Source: Alicyclobacillus sp. SO9 (lineage in GTDB: Bacteria > Bacillota > Bacilli > Alicyclobacillales > Alicyclobacillaceae). Taken from it: a stretch of DNA of 64,000 nt. Shown here piece after piece: positions 53,060 to 62,565 of this stretch. Location of the stretch: assembly GCF_016406125.1 (NCBI RefSeq), contig NZ_CP066339.1, positions 3,410,001-3,474,000 on the forward strand. The letters run 5' to 3'. A program made the translations under genes and the position numbers. The number at the start of each line of letters is the position of its first letter. Position 1 is the first letter of the stretch. Under the pieces are notes generated by a model. It was not told where the DNA came from. It made no database searches and saw nothing but the letters and a program-made list of their open reading frames with translations.

Positions 53060-54277
53060 TCACGAATGGCTTGTCACTGAAAGCAGTTTATCCGGATGCA
53101 ATGCAAATTCGCTGATTTTCGTAAATTTCCCGGACTCAGGCGGCTGTACACTTCGTTCCACCCATGCTTCAAGATGCCCGAGGGCCGCTTCAAAGTATGG
53201 CTGTACAGGCTGCTGCCCTTCCCAGTTGCTTTTCAACATACCATCCACGTGGTTGCCGCCGTCAATTTCATAGAGGCGGTGGTTCTTACCGAATCCTTGC
53301 ATTTTCACGTGTTCTGCATAGGCTGCAGCATTGTGACGGAAAGGAACAAGACAATCCCAGTTCCCTGCCACGGACAGTAAGGGCTTGGTCACCCTCCCGC
53401 TGTTCTCAAGCGCCTGCAGGCGAGCGCTAGTGACCTCACTGCGACTGTACCAAGGGTAATCTGCCAGGGGCGACGGGTCGCGCAGCCAATCGTTTGACCA
53501 GTCATCGTTAAACGCCGGCCACTCAGGATCGAGAGACCGGCCGTACAGCCAGAGCGACACCACCCAATACATCATGAAATACGTGTCCCAAAACGGTTCG
53601 GAAGAGGGGTGTAGTCCTGCTTCCAAGAGTTTATCCAATGCCTTGCTTTGTTCATGAGTCGTTGTATCTCCACGCCAGTTCTTATAGAGGGGATACTGCC
53701 CCACAAACACCGGCAGCGTCGTCATTAGGTGGCGCGATTCAGGGTGCCAGAAGACGCCTTCCCATTCCACTGCACCATCTAACAGATGAGGATATTTTTC
53801 GAGAATGATCCGCGTCACATAGCCTCCATTGCTGAGCCCCGCCATATATGTACGCGAAGGTTCGCAGCCGTATTGGCGAGTGGCCTGTTCGAAGGCGTAT
53901 TCGATAAGCGACTTGTAGACAGGACCCCATTCCTCCATTGTCCTGTTTGTGTCCCTCAGTACCAAACCCGGTGTGGCCTTATCGCAGGCTGCAAACGCAT
54001 AACCTTTTTGAAGCGCAAGATCTGACAGCAACAGGTCCAGAGAAAATTCCGTTCTGACTGCCGGCACGCCTCCAATTAGAAGTTTGCCGTTCCACCGAGA
54101 GGCATGAGGCAGGCGCAATACGGCTCTCGCTCCTGCCACTTCACCATGCCAAAACACCCCCGGCACAGGAACAGAGATGGTCGGACGAGCATAGACAAGT
54201 GCCTCCGCGTCGGGATACACACCCAGCCCTTGTGAAGTTAGATCTGCTGCTTGCGTAAGGGTGATCGATTCTTCCAT
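53060..54277 (-). CDS. Alpha/beta hydrolase, tannase/feruloyl-esterase or 3HB-oligomer hydrolase type
   Basis: A 405-aa serine hydrolase. The nucleophile elbow is GLSNGG with S149 (YMAGLSNGGYVTR); DGAVEWEG and DGGNHVDG supply further typical segments, the latter with the catalytic His. No secretion signal is visible, so it acts in the cytosol, probably after uptake. I start at ATG 54277 with GGAGG nine bases upstream, overlapping livM by 40 bp; the frame to 54622 would overlap livM far more and has a Cys/Trp-rich non-protein-like N-terminus. Adjacent to 3-hydroxybutyrate dehydrogenase, it may release 3-hydroxybutyrate from oligomers or esters. This function is inferred. Confidence 0.75.
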   Translation of the reverse strand: MEESITLTQAADLTSQGLGVYPDAEALVYARPTISVPVPGVFWHGEVAGARAVLRLPHASRWNGKLLIGGVPAVRTEFSLDLLLSDLALQKGYAFAACDKATPGLVLRDTNRTMEEWGPVYKSLIEYAFEQATRQYGCEPSRTYMAGLSNGGYVTRIILEKYPHLLDGAVEWEGVFWHPESRHLMTTLPVFVGQYPLYKNWRGDTTTHEQSKALDKLLEAGLHPSSEPFWDTYFMMYWVVSLWLYGRSLDPEWPAFNDDWSNDWLRDPSPLADYPWYSRSEVTSARLQALENSGRVTKPLLSVAGNWDCLVPFRHNAAAYAEHVKMQGFGKNHRLYEIDGGNHVDGMLKSNWEGQQPVQPYFEAALGHLEAWVERSVQPPESGKFTKISEFALHPDKLLSVTSHS

Positions 54278-55236
54278 GTAAAACGTCCTCCCAACCGATG
54301 TAGACCTCCGAGCAATCCGTTTGGCATAAACCGTACAACCACAATGTACAGAATGCCGAAGAGAATGGGATAGTTCTCGAGCAGAGGAATTTGCGTGCCA
54401 AAATTGGACAACCAGGACTGAGACAGTACCAGCACGGCTGCACCAATCATACCTCCGCTCAGAGTGCCGACTCCCCCAATCATAACCATTAACAAGACCA
54501 TTAAGCTTATATTTGCTACGCTGTAAACAGACGTTGAGACAAATGCTTGCGATAGTGCAAAGACAGCCCCCGCCAAAGAAGCCAGCACGCCGGAAACAAT
54601 GAACGCCAGCGTCTTGAACCAAACTACGGAGTGCCCCAAACCGACGGCCCGTTGCTCATTTTCGCGTACGGCCCGAAGTACGTCACCAATCGGCGATTGA
54701 ACAAACCGCCTGAGAAACCAAAACGACACTGCCAACAAAACGAGGCACATGTAGTAAATCTGTAAGTCTCCATTCAACCACTGGGGCGGGGTCACTGTCA
54801 TGCCGTCATTTGCATTCGTAAGATGTCGCAGCGCCTGCGATCCCGCTAAGACTGCAAACACTTCTCCCACAGCCAACGTGATCATCGCAAAGTAAGCATC
54901 TCTGACACGGAGGGAGAGAAACGCCACAAACAAACCCAGCACCACAGCGGTTCCTACCACTGCGCCGGTGCCAATCACCAAGCTGAATGAGGTACCGTGC
55001 ATTTGGTTCAGGCAGATAGACACGGCGTAAGCGCCGGTTCCAAAAAACATTGCGTGCCCAAAGGAAACAATCCCAGTATAACCAATCAGCAAGTCATAGG
55101 ACATCGCGAACACTGCGAACGCAAAGACTGTATCCAATAGTGTAGTTGCACCCCCTGTTCCGAACAGCAAGGGGTACAACGCGACGCAAAGCATCAGTAC
55201 AATCCGAAACACGCGTGCAAGCGGGAGTCTTGTCAC
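54238..55236 (-). CDS. livM: Branched-chain-amino-acid-type ABC permease, LivM
   Basis: A 332-aa permease with about nine helices and the family segments YDLLIGYTGIVSFGHAMFFG and GGVGTLSGGMIGA. The GTG start overlaps the livH stop (GTGA), showing coupling. Part of a complete LivKHMGF-type importer. The substrate need not be an amino acid: linked hydrolase and 3-hydroxybutyrate dehydrogenase genes point to a short hydroxyacid or ester. Confidence 0.92.
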   Translation of the reverse strand: MTRLPLARVFRIVLMLCVALYPLLFGTGGATTLLDTVFAFAVFAMSYDLLIGYTGIVSFGHAMFFGTGAYAVSICLNQMHGTSFSLVIGTGAVVGTAVVLGLFVAFLSLRVRDAYFAMITLAVGEVFAVLAGSQALRHLTNANDGMTVTPPQWLNGDLQIYYMCLVLLAVSFWFLRRFVQSPIGDVLRAVRENEQRAVGLGHSVVWFKTLAFIVSGVLASLAGAVFALSQAFVSTSVYSVANISLMVLLMVMIGGVGTLSGGMIGAAVLVLSQSWLSNFGTQIPLLENYPILFGILYIVVVRFMPNGLLGGLHRLGGRFTWKNRSPLRKQQI

Positions 55237-56102
55237 AGCACGCCCCCCTTTTCTCCGAACAATCCCTCGGGACGGACAACAAGCACTGCGGCCATCACCA
55301 CAACACCGGCCAAAACTGCCAGAGCGGGCGCAAAGTAACTCGTAACGGCAGTTGCCAAGCCGACAAACACACTCCCCACCACAGAGCCGTTGAGACTGCC
55401 CAGTCCTCCAAGTACGACAATGATAAAGGCGTTTAGTTGCATGCTCATTCCAGCTTCAGGCGAAATGGAACCAAAATACGGCCCTGCCAGAACGCCTGCA
55501 AGTCCAGCCAACGCTGCCCCGAAGGTAAACACTGTCGTAAAAATGGTGTGGATTGGAATTCCACGGGCCTGAACCAATTCCGAATTCTGAACACCCGCTC
55601 GAACAATCATGCCTAAACGGCTTTTTCGCAGCAGTATTTGCAACAAAATGTAGACCGCTATACCAGCGAAAATTGTCAGTACTTGAAACTCAATCAGAGC
55701 AAAATGCCCGAACAGCCACGAATGGGTCAGGACCCTGGGAGCGGATGAGTTCACCGGATTGCGTCCAAATGGCAACTTGATAAGCTCTGTCAGCACCATC
55801 AACACACCCATTGTCATCAACAGTTGTTGCGTCTGTGCACCGTAAAGACGATGCAGCAACAGACGCTCCGTGAGCCATCCCAATGCTGCCCCTGTCAAGA
55901 CGCCGCCAGCCATCGCCAATAGAAAACTGCCTGTTGCCTCATATAAAAACGAGGCAATGTAGGCGCCCCAGATATAAAAAGCACCGTGAGCAAAATTAAT
56001 CACCCGAAGCAATCCAAAAATCAAGCTTAAACCTGCGGCCATCAGAAAAAACAGTGCACTATTGGCCAGGCCGTTCATGACCAGCGTTAACACGACATCC
56101 AC
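55233..56102 (-). CDS. livH: Branched-chain-amino-acid-type ABC permease, LivH
   Basis: A 289-aa permease with eight helices; diagnostic segments are GLSLIFGLLRVINFAHGAFY and the cytoplasmic loop SELVQARGIPIHTIFTTVFT for contact with the ATPase. It is one base from the livF stop and overlaps livM by four bases. Forms the heterodimeric channel with LivM. Confidence 0.93.
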   Translation of the reverse strand: MDVVLTLVMNGLANSALFFLMAAGLSLIFGLLRVINFAHGAFYIWGAYIASFLYEATGSFLLAMAGGVLTGAALGWLTERLLLHRLYGAQTQQLLMTMGVLMVLTELIKLPFGRNPVNSSAPRVLTHSWLFGHFALIEFQVLTIFAGIAVYILLQILLRKSRLGMIVRAGVQNSELVQARGIPIHTIFTTVFTFGAALAGLAGVLAGPYFGSISPEAGMSMQLNAFIIVVLGGLGSLNGSVVGSVFVGLATAVTSYFAPALAVLAGVVVMAAVLVVRPEGLFGEKGGVL

Positions 56103-56103
56103 T

Positions 56104-56826
56104 TTAATCCTCCTCCACAGCGACGCGTATCCCGAGAGCTCGTTGCTGCAACTCCTTGTCCTCCCTTAACTCATGCACAGGTCCCTTTGCAATAGACTTT
56201 CCATCATCAAGTACAACGTAGTACGTGCCGGTTTGCTCTGCCAGGTATAAGTTTTGTTCGACCAGTAATACCGTTACAGAACGACCCAGTTCCTGAATAA
56301 CTGTGACAAGCTTCTCAACAAACAAGGGAGACAGGCCCTTGGTCGGCTCATCAATCAACAAAACCTTAGGCCGTGCCATCAACACGGAAGCGATGGCCAG
56401 CATTTGCCGCTGCCCCCCGCTGAGTGTACCGCCTAACCTGTTGTAAGCCTGTCTTAAGTCAGGGAACAGAGCCAGGACATACTCGAGACCATCTCGAGGC
56501 AGTGGTCCACGTCCTGCCGCAAGCCGAAGATTCTCTTCGACCGTCAAATTGCTGAAGATGTTATTGTCTTCCGGCACATAGGCAACACCCGCTTTCTGAA
56601 CTCGATGCGGCGGAAGCTGACCAAGTGGTCTGCCAAACAATTGAACAGAACCCGATTTAATCGGAATAAATCCCATTAAAGTACGCAGAGTCGTCGTTTT
56701 CCCTGCTCCGTTTCGTCCAAGCAGAACTGTGACCGACCCGACAGGCACCTGAAAGGACACATCTCGCAGAATGCTGAATTGACCGATATCTGCGGAGAGT
56801 GAATCAACACTAAGTGCGATTTCCAT
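56104..56826 (-). CDS. livF: ABC ATPase LivF
   Basis: A 240-aa ATPase. Walker A LLGRNGAGKTTT, signature LSGGQRQMLAIA, Walker B VLLIDEPTKGLS. Start ATG with GGGGGG five bases upstream, overlapping the livG end by 17 bp. Typical LivF by the FAYVPED-like segment (VAYVPEDNNIFSNLTV). Confidence 0.94.
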   Translation of the reverse strand: MEIALSVDSLSADIGQFSILRDVSFQVPVGSVTVLLGRNGAGKTTTLRTLMGFIPIKSGSVQLFGRPLGQLPPHRVQKAGVAYVPEDNNIFSNLTVEENLRLAAGRGPLPRDGLEYVLALFPDLRQAYNRLGGTLSGGQRQMLAIASVLMARPKVLLIDEPTKGLSPLFVEKLVTVIQELGRSVTVLLVEQNLYLAEQTGTYYVVLDDGKSIAKGPVHELREDKELQQRALGIRVAVEED

Positions 56827-57571
56827 GGTATCCCCCCAAATATGCTTCCTCCACTTTCGGATTGTGCATCACTTCCTCCGGCTTGCCTGTGGCCAGCACT
56901 GAGCCTTGATGGAGCACTGCAACAGTGTCAGATAACCGCATAACCACATCCAATTTGTGTTCAACCAAGACAATCGTGTATTTGCGCGATTGCCTCAGTT
57001 CTGTCACTAAAGCAAGAATGACTTTTGTTTCTTCCATGCTCATACCCGCGGTAGGTTCATCTAACAGCAGGATTTCAGGCTTTAGCGCCAAAAGCATGGC
57101 CATTTCCAGCTTTCGCTTATCACCGTGGGCTAGCTCTGCTGCCCTTGTCCCGCCCAATTGAGAGAGACCCACTCGCGTGAGCAATGTATCCGCTTCTGCG
57201 GCTATGCTTCTGTCCCTTCGTTGCAACATTTGGCGAATGTGGACGCGGCGCCGGGCCTGTACAGCAACCACGACGTTTTCCAGGGCGGACAGTCCGGGAA
57301 ACAAATTCGTTCGTTGAAATGAACGTCCTATTCCCATTCGCGCACGCGCGTCAAATCCGGCCTTCGTGATGTCTCTTTCGTTGTATCGTATGCATCCGTT
57401 CCAAATCGGCAGTTCGCCGCTCATGACGCTTATTAAAGTTGTCTTTCCGGCACCGTTTGGGCCAATAATGGACACCAATTCGCCTTTGGCAAAGGAAAGC
57501 GACACATTATCGAGGACCAACATAGATTGATATCCCGCCGAGACTTCGTCCACTTCAAAAACTGGTACCAT
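56810..57571 (-). CDS. livG: ABC ATPase LivG
   Basis: A 253-aa ATPase. Walker A IIGPNGAGKTTL, Walker B ILLLDEPTAGMS, and the extended LivG Q-loop region GIGRSFQRTNLFPGLSALENV. The signature motif reads ELAHGDKRKLEMAM, where the usual LSxGxQ is shifted to AHGDKRK as in many LivG proteins. Start ATG 57571 with GGAGGGG upstream. Confidence 0.94.
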   Translation of the reverse strand: MVPVFEVDEVSAGYQSMLVLDNVSLSFAKGELVSIIGPNGAGKTTLISVMSGELPIWNGCIRYNERDITKAGFDARARMGIGRSFQRTNLFPGLSALENVVVAVQARRRVHIRQMLQRRDRSIAAEADTLLTRVGLSQLGGTRAAELAHGDKRKLEMAMLLALKPEILLLDEPTAGMSMEETKVILALVTELRQSRKYTIVLVEHKLDVVMRLSDTVAVLHQGSVLATGKPEEVMHNPKVEEAYLGGYHGNRT

Positions 57572-57619
57572 ACCGTTCCCCTCCTGCTTGCCCAGAGCCA
57601 TTTCGGGCAGTCCCCCGTG

Positions 57620-58828
57620 CTACTTGTTTAGCACCGGGGGCACAGTCTGTTTGGCGGAAATCACTTTGGTCAGGACTGGCACGGGATAATCCACACCAGC
57701 CTTGTGCCTCAGAACTACGCCGTATTGATTTTGCAGGGCTTGGTGGTCCGACTTCCGGTAGGTGTAGGTGCCTTTTGGTCCCTGGAAGGACATGCCGGCC
57801 ATAGCAGCACTCAGCGTGTTGCCGTTCGTAACCCCCTTGGTCTTCTTCAGCCCGTCGACGATGGATATCGCTGCAGCCATACCATCGGGATCGAATAAGT
57901 CAGGCACTGTATGAAACTCCGATTTATCATGACTGACCAGATAGTCGTTGACTTTGTTGTGCGGCAGCGTGTAGTAGTATGTGGTGAATCCGCGCATCCC
58001 TTCAAACCCCTGAAACAACGCTTTAATTGCCGCGATATTGGGAATGCCCGTGACCACAGTGATGCCTTGCTTAGCAAGTTTCATATTGGCGATACTTTTC
58101 CATGGCCCCGGCGCTCCAGCCCAGGTGACAAACAAATACTTCGGGTGCTTCTGGATGATCTTCTCCAACTGCGGTGTAAAATCGGTTGCTTTTGGACTGG
58201 CATATACATCGAGAACGTCTTTCATACCCACGTTCACGGCCAACGATTTGAATGCTTTTACCGAATCCCAGCCAAACGCGTAATTTGGGGCGAGCTGTGC
58301 AACAGTGGCAGAGTGATTGGGAATAGACAATACCGCAGCTTTGGCCTCCATGTAGGAGTTAGGGGATATTTTAAACACGTATTTATTGTAGTTTTTGCCT
58401 GTAATAGAGTCCGCGACAGCCGGTCCTGCCACATAAACCGTTTTATACTTTTGAGCAAGCGGCTCCATCGCAATGGCACTAGCGCTGTTCACTCCGCCGG
58501 TCAGTACATCAACCTTCTTGTTTTGCAACAGTCCCTTTGCATCTGTGACCGCCTGTTTGGGGTCCGTTGCGTCGTCTTTCCAGATAACCTGAATCTTTCT
58601 GCCGTCCACCTTGTTGGTTCCATTCGTCGCATATTCCAAGCCAATTTTGAAACCGCGCTGCCACTCCTTGCCGTATGCAGCAAGGGCACCGCTAAGCGCT
58701 GTTACAGCTCCAATCTGAATCGGTGTTTGCCCGCCGGATTCAGTTGCCTTTGTTGTTCCACAACCGCCAAGAGCGATGCCTGGGGTCGCAAGGACAGCAA
58801 CCATCGAAATGAACCTGTACTTCTTCAC
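57620..58828 (-). CDS. ABC substrate-binding lipoprotein, LivK-like
   Basis: A 402-aa lipoprotein (lipobox IALGGC at about residue 22). The receptor fold of type 1 periplasmic-binding proteins shows in IQIGAVTALSGALAAYGKEW and VDVLTGGVNSASAIAMEPLAQK. I start at GTG 58828 with GGGGGG five bases upstream; an upstream ATG (58912) has no RBS. It is the first gene of the eight-gene unit and faces moaA. The ligand is unknown; 3-hydroxybutyrate or its oligomers is a context-based guess. Confidence 0.9.
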   Translation of the reverse strand: MKKYRFISMVAVLATPGIALGGCGTTKATESGGQTPIQIGAVTALSGALAAYGKEWQRGFKIGLEYATNGTNKVDGRKIQVIWKDDATDPKQAVTDAKGLLQNKKVDVLTGGVNSASAIAMEPLAQKYKTVYVAGPAVADSITGKNYNKYVFKISPNSYMEAKAAVLSIPNHSATVAQLAPNYAFGWDSVKAFKSLAVNVGMKDVLDVYASPKATDFTPQLEKIIQKHPKYLFVTWAGAPGPWKSIANMKLAKQGITVVTGIPNIAAIKALFQGFEGMRGFTTYYYTLPHNKVNDYLVSHDKSEFHTVPDLFDPDGMAAAISIVDGLKKTKGVTNGNTLSAAMAGMSFQGPKGTYTYRKSDHQALQNQYGVVLRHKAGVDYPVPVLTKVISAKQTVPPVLNK

Positions 58829-58975
58829 AAAAGCCCCCCCTTTAATTGCTTGCTTTGGTACTTTGCACTGGACTGCGTGTTGTTCCCGAAATTTTCTGTC
58901 ATATGTGTTCACGCATCCTCTGTAAGCGGATTCGAAGGTGTGAGGTCAAACTATCATGACAGAGTTACACGAGAG

Positions 58976-59004
58976 TTACATGTAAACGCCCAGGTGTGTA
59001 TAAT
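58976..59004 (+). promoter_or_regulatory. Probable moaA promoter with dyad
   Basis: -10 TATAAT at 58999-59004 in the context GTGTGTATAAT. Its -35 (TTACAT, 17 bp upstream) is weak and is part of the perfect palindrome TTACATGTAA (58976-58985), preceded by a direct repeat GAGTTACA. A regulator may bind here. Confidence 0.5.
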
Positions 59005-59058
59005 AGTAGTTACATATTTGAGGACTCTGCCCCAATCTTGTAAAGGGGATGTTGATAA

Positions 59059-60069
59059 ATGGCGTTAACAGACAGCTTTCAGCGACCTCTTCGTGATTTG
59101 CGCATTTCAGTTACCGACAGATGCAATTTTCGGTGCGTGTACTGTATGCCTAAGGAACTGTTCGGTCCGGACTTTGCCTTTTTACCACACAAGGATTTGC
59201 TGACCTTTGAAGAAATTTCCCGGCTTGTCCGGGTCTTTGTTCGAGGCGGGGTCAAGAAGGTGCGGCTCACGGGCGGCGAACCTCTGCTTCGGAGGGATAT
59301 CGAAAAGTTGGTGGCTCAGATTGCCGAGATTGACGGTGTTGAGGACATTGCCATGACGACAAACGGATCGTTGTTAACCCGTGAACGAGCACAAGTATTA
59401 AAAAATGCGGGTCTTCAGCGGGTCACAGTCAGTCTCGATTCACTCAAAGACGACGTCTTCATGAAAATGAACGACGTTCATTTTCCAGTGAGTAAGGTGC
59501 TCAAGGCCATCGATGCAGCTGCAGAAGCCGGGTTGACTCCGGTTAAAGTGAACATGGTTGTGAAACGCGGATTGAACGATGAAGACATTGTGGAAATGGC
59601 ACAACAGTTTCGAGGCACAGGCCACATTCTTCGCTTCATTGAATATATGGATGTTGGGAACAGCAACGGCTGGAGAATGGATGACGTTGTTTCAGCAAAA
59701 GATATTCTGAACAGTATCCACGAGGTCTGGCCGCTGGAAACCGTTCCCCCGCGTCACGCGGGAGAGGTAGCGACACGCTATCGCTATCAGGACGGCAAAG
59801 GAGAAATCGGAGTGGTGTCATCTGTAACGAGGCCATTTTGCGGCGCTTGCAATCGCTCGCGTCTCTCTGCCAAGGGACGCTTATATACCTGCCTGTTTGC
59901 CTCAGACGGCTTCGATTTCAGGGAACTGCTGCGGTCTGGAAAATCTGATGAAGAAGTATTTGGAGCCCTGTCGGAATTGTGGGGCTTGCGGTCGGACAGG
60001 TATTCAGAGTTACGGTCTGACGAAACACGCAGACGCAATAAGATAGAAATGTCTCAAATTGGCGGTTGA
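59059..60069 (+). CDS. moaA: GTP 3',8-cyclase MoaA
   Basis: A 336-aa radical SAM enzyme, the first step of molybdenum cofactor synthesis. The N-terminal cluster cysteines are C22, C26, C29 (RCNFRCVYCM), the C-terminal cluster cysteines C261, C264, C278 (CGACNRSR). LTGGEPLLR is the SAM motif, and the catalytic C-terminal Gly-Gly is present (SQIGG). ATG with AAAGGGG upstream. No other moa gene is adjacent. A good terminator follows. Confidence 0.96.
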   Translation: MALTDSFQRPLRDLRISVTDRCNFRCVYCMPKELFGPDFAFLPHKDLLTFEEISRLVRVFVRGGVKKVRLTGGEPLLRRDIEKLVAQIAEIDGVEDIAMTTNGSLLTRERAQVLKNAGLQRVTVSLDSLKDDVFMKMNDVHFPVSKVLKAIDAAAEAGLTPVKVNMVVKRGLNDEDIVEMAQQFRGTGHILRFIEYMDVGNSNGWRMDDVVSAKDILNSIHEVWPLETVPPRHAGEVATRYRYQDGKGEIGVVSSVTRPFCGACNRSRLSAKGRLYTCLFASDGFDFRELLRSGKSDEEVFGALSELWGLRSDRYSELRSDETRRRNKIEMSQIGG

Positions 60070-60123
60070 TCATTCAAAAAGCAGCACAGGTAAGAATCCG
60101 TTTCAACCACAATCAAGAACAAT

Positions 60124-60170
60124 AAGCAGCCTCGTGCCACCTGTTGGTGATACGAGGCTGCTTTCATTTT
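60124..60170 (+). terminator. Terminator after moaA
   Basis: A 12-bp perfect stem AAGCAGCCTCGT / ACGAGGCTGCTT with inner CACC/GGTG pairs, followed by a T-rich CTTTCATTTT tract. It also lies past the convergent MFS gene's stop. Confidence 0.85.
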
Positions 60171-60254
60171 AGTAACAACCATATCAGAACGCAGAGATTC
60201 GCAACGCAGATATAAGGGTCTCTATCGACAACAATACAGGAAGTGCGTTACTCG

Positions 60255-62009
60255 TTATTCCCCCGCGTTGGACGCATACGTCTTGGTGGACGCAGAACCA
60301 GTGTCCTCGGCAGTTTGCGAGTCTGGATTTTCTTCCTTGTGAATGTAGTGTTTTCCTCGAAGCAGAGATGCTATGGCTGCAATCACAGACATTCCGACAG
60401 ACATAGTAAATGTGAGTCTCAACCCGTGCATAAACGGGCCGCCAATGAGATGCGGGAAGAATACCTTTCCGACAATATATTGAGCCTGATGGACAGGTAA
60501 GTGGGATAGGACCTGGGGACCCAACAGATTCTGCAATGGATTATACCCGAGCAACGCTGCGAATAAAGACTCCGTAGGAGGAAGAGCAGCAACGTGCTGT
60601 GCTGCAACCTGCGGGATACCGTGCTGCGTGAGTCCTGACAACATGGCCTGCGGGAGTTTTTGAGCAAGGCCGGCAATCATGATGGAAAAAAACACACCCA
60701 AGCTCAGCATCATCCCGGCGTTCATAAACGTTGAACGCATTCCTGAAGCAACTCCTCGATATCTTGCCGGAACTGCGTTCATAATGGCAGCACTGTTCGG
60801 GGAGGCAAACAATCCCATACCCGCACCTATGATGAACAGATACAGCCAGAACAACCAGCGGTTGAAATCAAGCGGCACTGTGTTGAGCAGGTAGAAACCC
60901 ACCGCACTGACAACCATTCCGGTTGTTGCGAAGACGCGCGCTCCAAATTTGTCCGACAAATAACCACTGATGGGACCGGCGATGAAAAATCCAATCATTT
61001 GCGGAATCGTATACAGCCCTGCAATCAATGGCGTATCTGCATATGACACACCGTGAAGGGGTAAATAGACACCCTGCAACCAAATAATTAACATAAACTG
61101 CAACCCGCCCCGAGCCAAGGCTGCCAGAATGCCGCTGATGTTCCCGGCCAGAAACGGGCGAATTGTAAACAGCGATAAGTCAAACAGCGGCTGACGGACA
61201 CGCTTTTCCACCAGACCGAAGACAAGCAACATGATGATTCCGCCAATAATTCCCGTCAGTACAAAGGGATTGGACCAGCCCATTGTATGTGTACCATAAG
61301 GCATGATTCCATAAGTGAGCCCTAACATAATACCCAACAGCCCAACCGCAAGTGTGATGTTTCCCCAGATGTCCAGACGCTGGTTCTTGGCGCGTTGAGA
61401 AACTTCCTGAAGGGCAATATACGCCCATATCGTCCCAGCTATGCCCACGGGTACATTTACTAGAAACACCCAGCGCCAGTGGCCTGTGAAAGCCAACAGA
61501 CCGCCGAGCAGCAGTCCAATGACGCTACCTCCGATAGCTGCCACTTGATTGAGGCCCAAAGCCATTCCTCGTTGATTTTCAGGAAAAGCATCGGTAAGAA
61601 TAGCAGCGCTGTTCGCAAACAAAAATCCTCCGCCAATACCCTGGATAATTCTAAAGATAATCAGCTCAATTTCTCCGGCTGTGCCCTTACTCCATGTTAA
61701 CGATGCTAACACAGAACCAATCGTAAAAATTAAAAATCCAAGATTATAGAGACGCACCCTGCCAAACATGTCGGAAAGCCGTCCAAACGTCACCAATAGC
61801 ACCGTTGTGGCTACGTTAAAACCGAGCAGCACCCACAACAGTAAACTGGCCTGGCCGCCTTTCAAAGGATTCACTTTTAGTCCGTTAAAGATAATGGGCA
61901 GAGCAATAATAAGAATACTTTGGTTGATAGTGGCCATCAGCACACCCAACGTAGTATTAGAAAGTGCAATCCATTTGTAACCCGGATGATCGCCCGTTCT
62001 TGCTAACAT
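60255..62009 (-). CDS. MFS transporter, DHA2 (14-helix) drug:H+ antiporter family
   Basis: A 584-aa inner-membrane transporter. Motif A is FGRLSDMFGRVRLYN and motif C-like GGSVIGLLLGGLL; 14 helices are expected. EmrB/QacA relatives export drugs or lipophilic compounds. ATG at 62009 with GGGA six bases upstream. It follows merR by 22 bp, so the pair is likely one unit in which the MerR protein senses the exported compound. Confidence 0.9.
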   Translation of the reverse strand: MLARTGDHPGYKWIALSNTTLGVLMATINQSILIIALPIIFNGLKVNPLKGGQASLLLWVLLGFNVATTVLLVTFGRLSDMFGRVRLYNLGFLIFTIGSVLASLTWSKGTAGEIELIIFRIIQGIGGGFLFANSAAILTDAFPENQRGMALGLNQVAAIGGSVIGLLLGGLLAFTGHWRWVFLVNVPVGIAGTIWAYIALQEVSQRAKNQRLDIWGNITLAVGLLGIMLGLTYGIMPYGTHTMGWSNPFVLTGIIGGIIMLLVFGLVEKRVRQPLFDLSLFTIRPFLAGNISGILAALARGGLQFMLIIWLQGVYLPLHGVSYADTPLIAGLYTIPQMIGFFIAGPISGYLSDKFGARVFATTGMVVSAVGFYLLNTVPLDFNRWLFWLYLFIIGAGMGLFASPNSAAIMNAVPARYRGVASGMRSTFMNAGMMLSLGVFFSIMIAGLAQKLPQAMLSGLTQHGIPQVAAQHVAALPPTESLFAALLGYNPLQNLLGPQVLSHLPVHQAQYIVGKVFFPHLIGGPFMHGLRLTFTMSVGMSVIAAIASLLRGKHYIHKEENPDSQTAEDTGSASTKTYASNAGE

Positions 62010-62031
62010 GCTGATTCCCACGCCCCTGTTG

Positions 62032-62472
62032 TCAGTCTTGTTTGGTTCGAGTTTCGTTATACAAATCTCGTGTTTTCTCTAATCTTTCCCGGACTGAACT
62101 CTTAATGCTGTTCAGTTTATCGACTTTTTCATCGATGTGTCCGGCCAACTCGCTTAAGAGTTCCATGTAGCGTTCCAATACAGCGAGTTCAGCCTCTCGC
62201 CCCAGATTCCCGTGCTTAAACGTGTCGCGAAGTTGGTCCAGGGACCCCTCCACTTCGAGAATTCTCTTAATCTCTTTGAGACTGTATCCCAACGTCTCCT
62301 TTAATTGTAGAATTTGCCGAATCCGGGCCACTGCGCCCTCATCGTACATACGATGACCGCCCTCGGTGCGCCCCACTTGCGGCAAAAGTCCCACTTCTTC
62401 GTAATAGTGAAGGGTTCGCGGCGTAATGCCGAATTCATGTGCGACCATCTCCACCGTATAATCCTTCCCCAT
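62032..62472 (-). CDS. MerR-family transcriptional regulator
   Basis: A 146-aa regulator. The N-terminal winged helix is VEMVAHEFGITPRTLHYYEEVGLLPQVGRTEGGHRMY, and a long coiled-coil dimerisation helix follows; there are no metal-binding cysteines at the C-terminus. ATG 62472. Its ribosome binding site is inside a three-fold 16-bp repeat. A palindrome TACGTTAACGTA upstream is shared with the isochorismatase-gene promoter. Confidence 0.9.
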   Translation of the reverse strand: MGKDYTVEMVAHEFGITPRTLHYYEEVGLLPQVGRTEGGHRMYDEGAVARIRQILQLKETLGYSLKEIKRILEVEGSLDQLRDTFKHGNLGREAELAVLERYMELLSELAGHIDEKVDKLNSIKSSVRERLEKTRDLYNETRTKQD

Positions 62473-62476
62473 GCCG

Positions 62477-62524
62477 CTCGTCAACTCCTCAACTCGTCAA
62501 CTCCTCAACTCGTCAACTCCTCAA
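62477..62524. repeat. 16-bp tandem repeat containing the merR ribosome binding site
   Basis: Three perfect copies of CTCGTCAACTCCTCAA (plus strand), i.e. TTGAGGAGTTGACGAG on the coding strand, so GAGGAG occurs three times before the merR ATG. Confidence 0.9.
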
Positions 62525-62565
62525 AAGTAAAGGACCGCATTCTCACTCGCTCTTCAACTACAGCT

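Noticed and set aside
54278-54622. N-terminal extension of the hydrolase
   Set aside because: It lies in antiphase over livM, is Cys/Trp-rich and unlike protein, and ATG 54277 has a perfect RBS.
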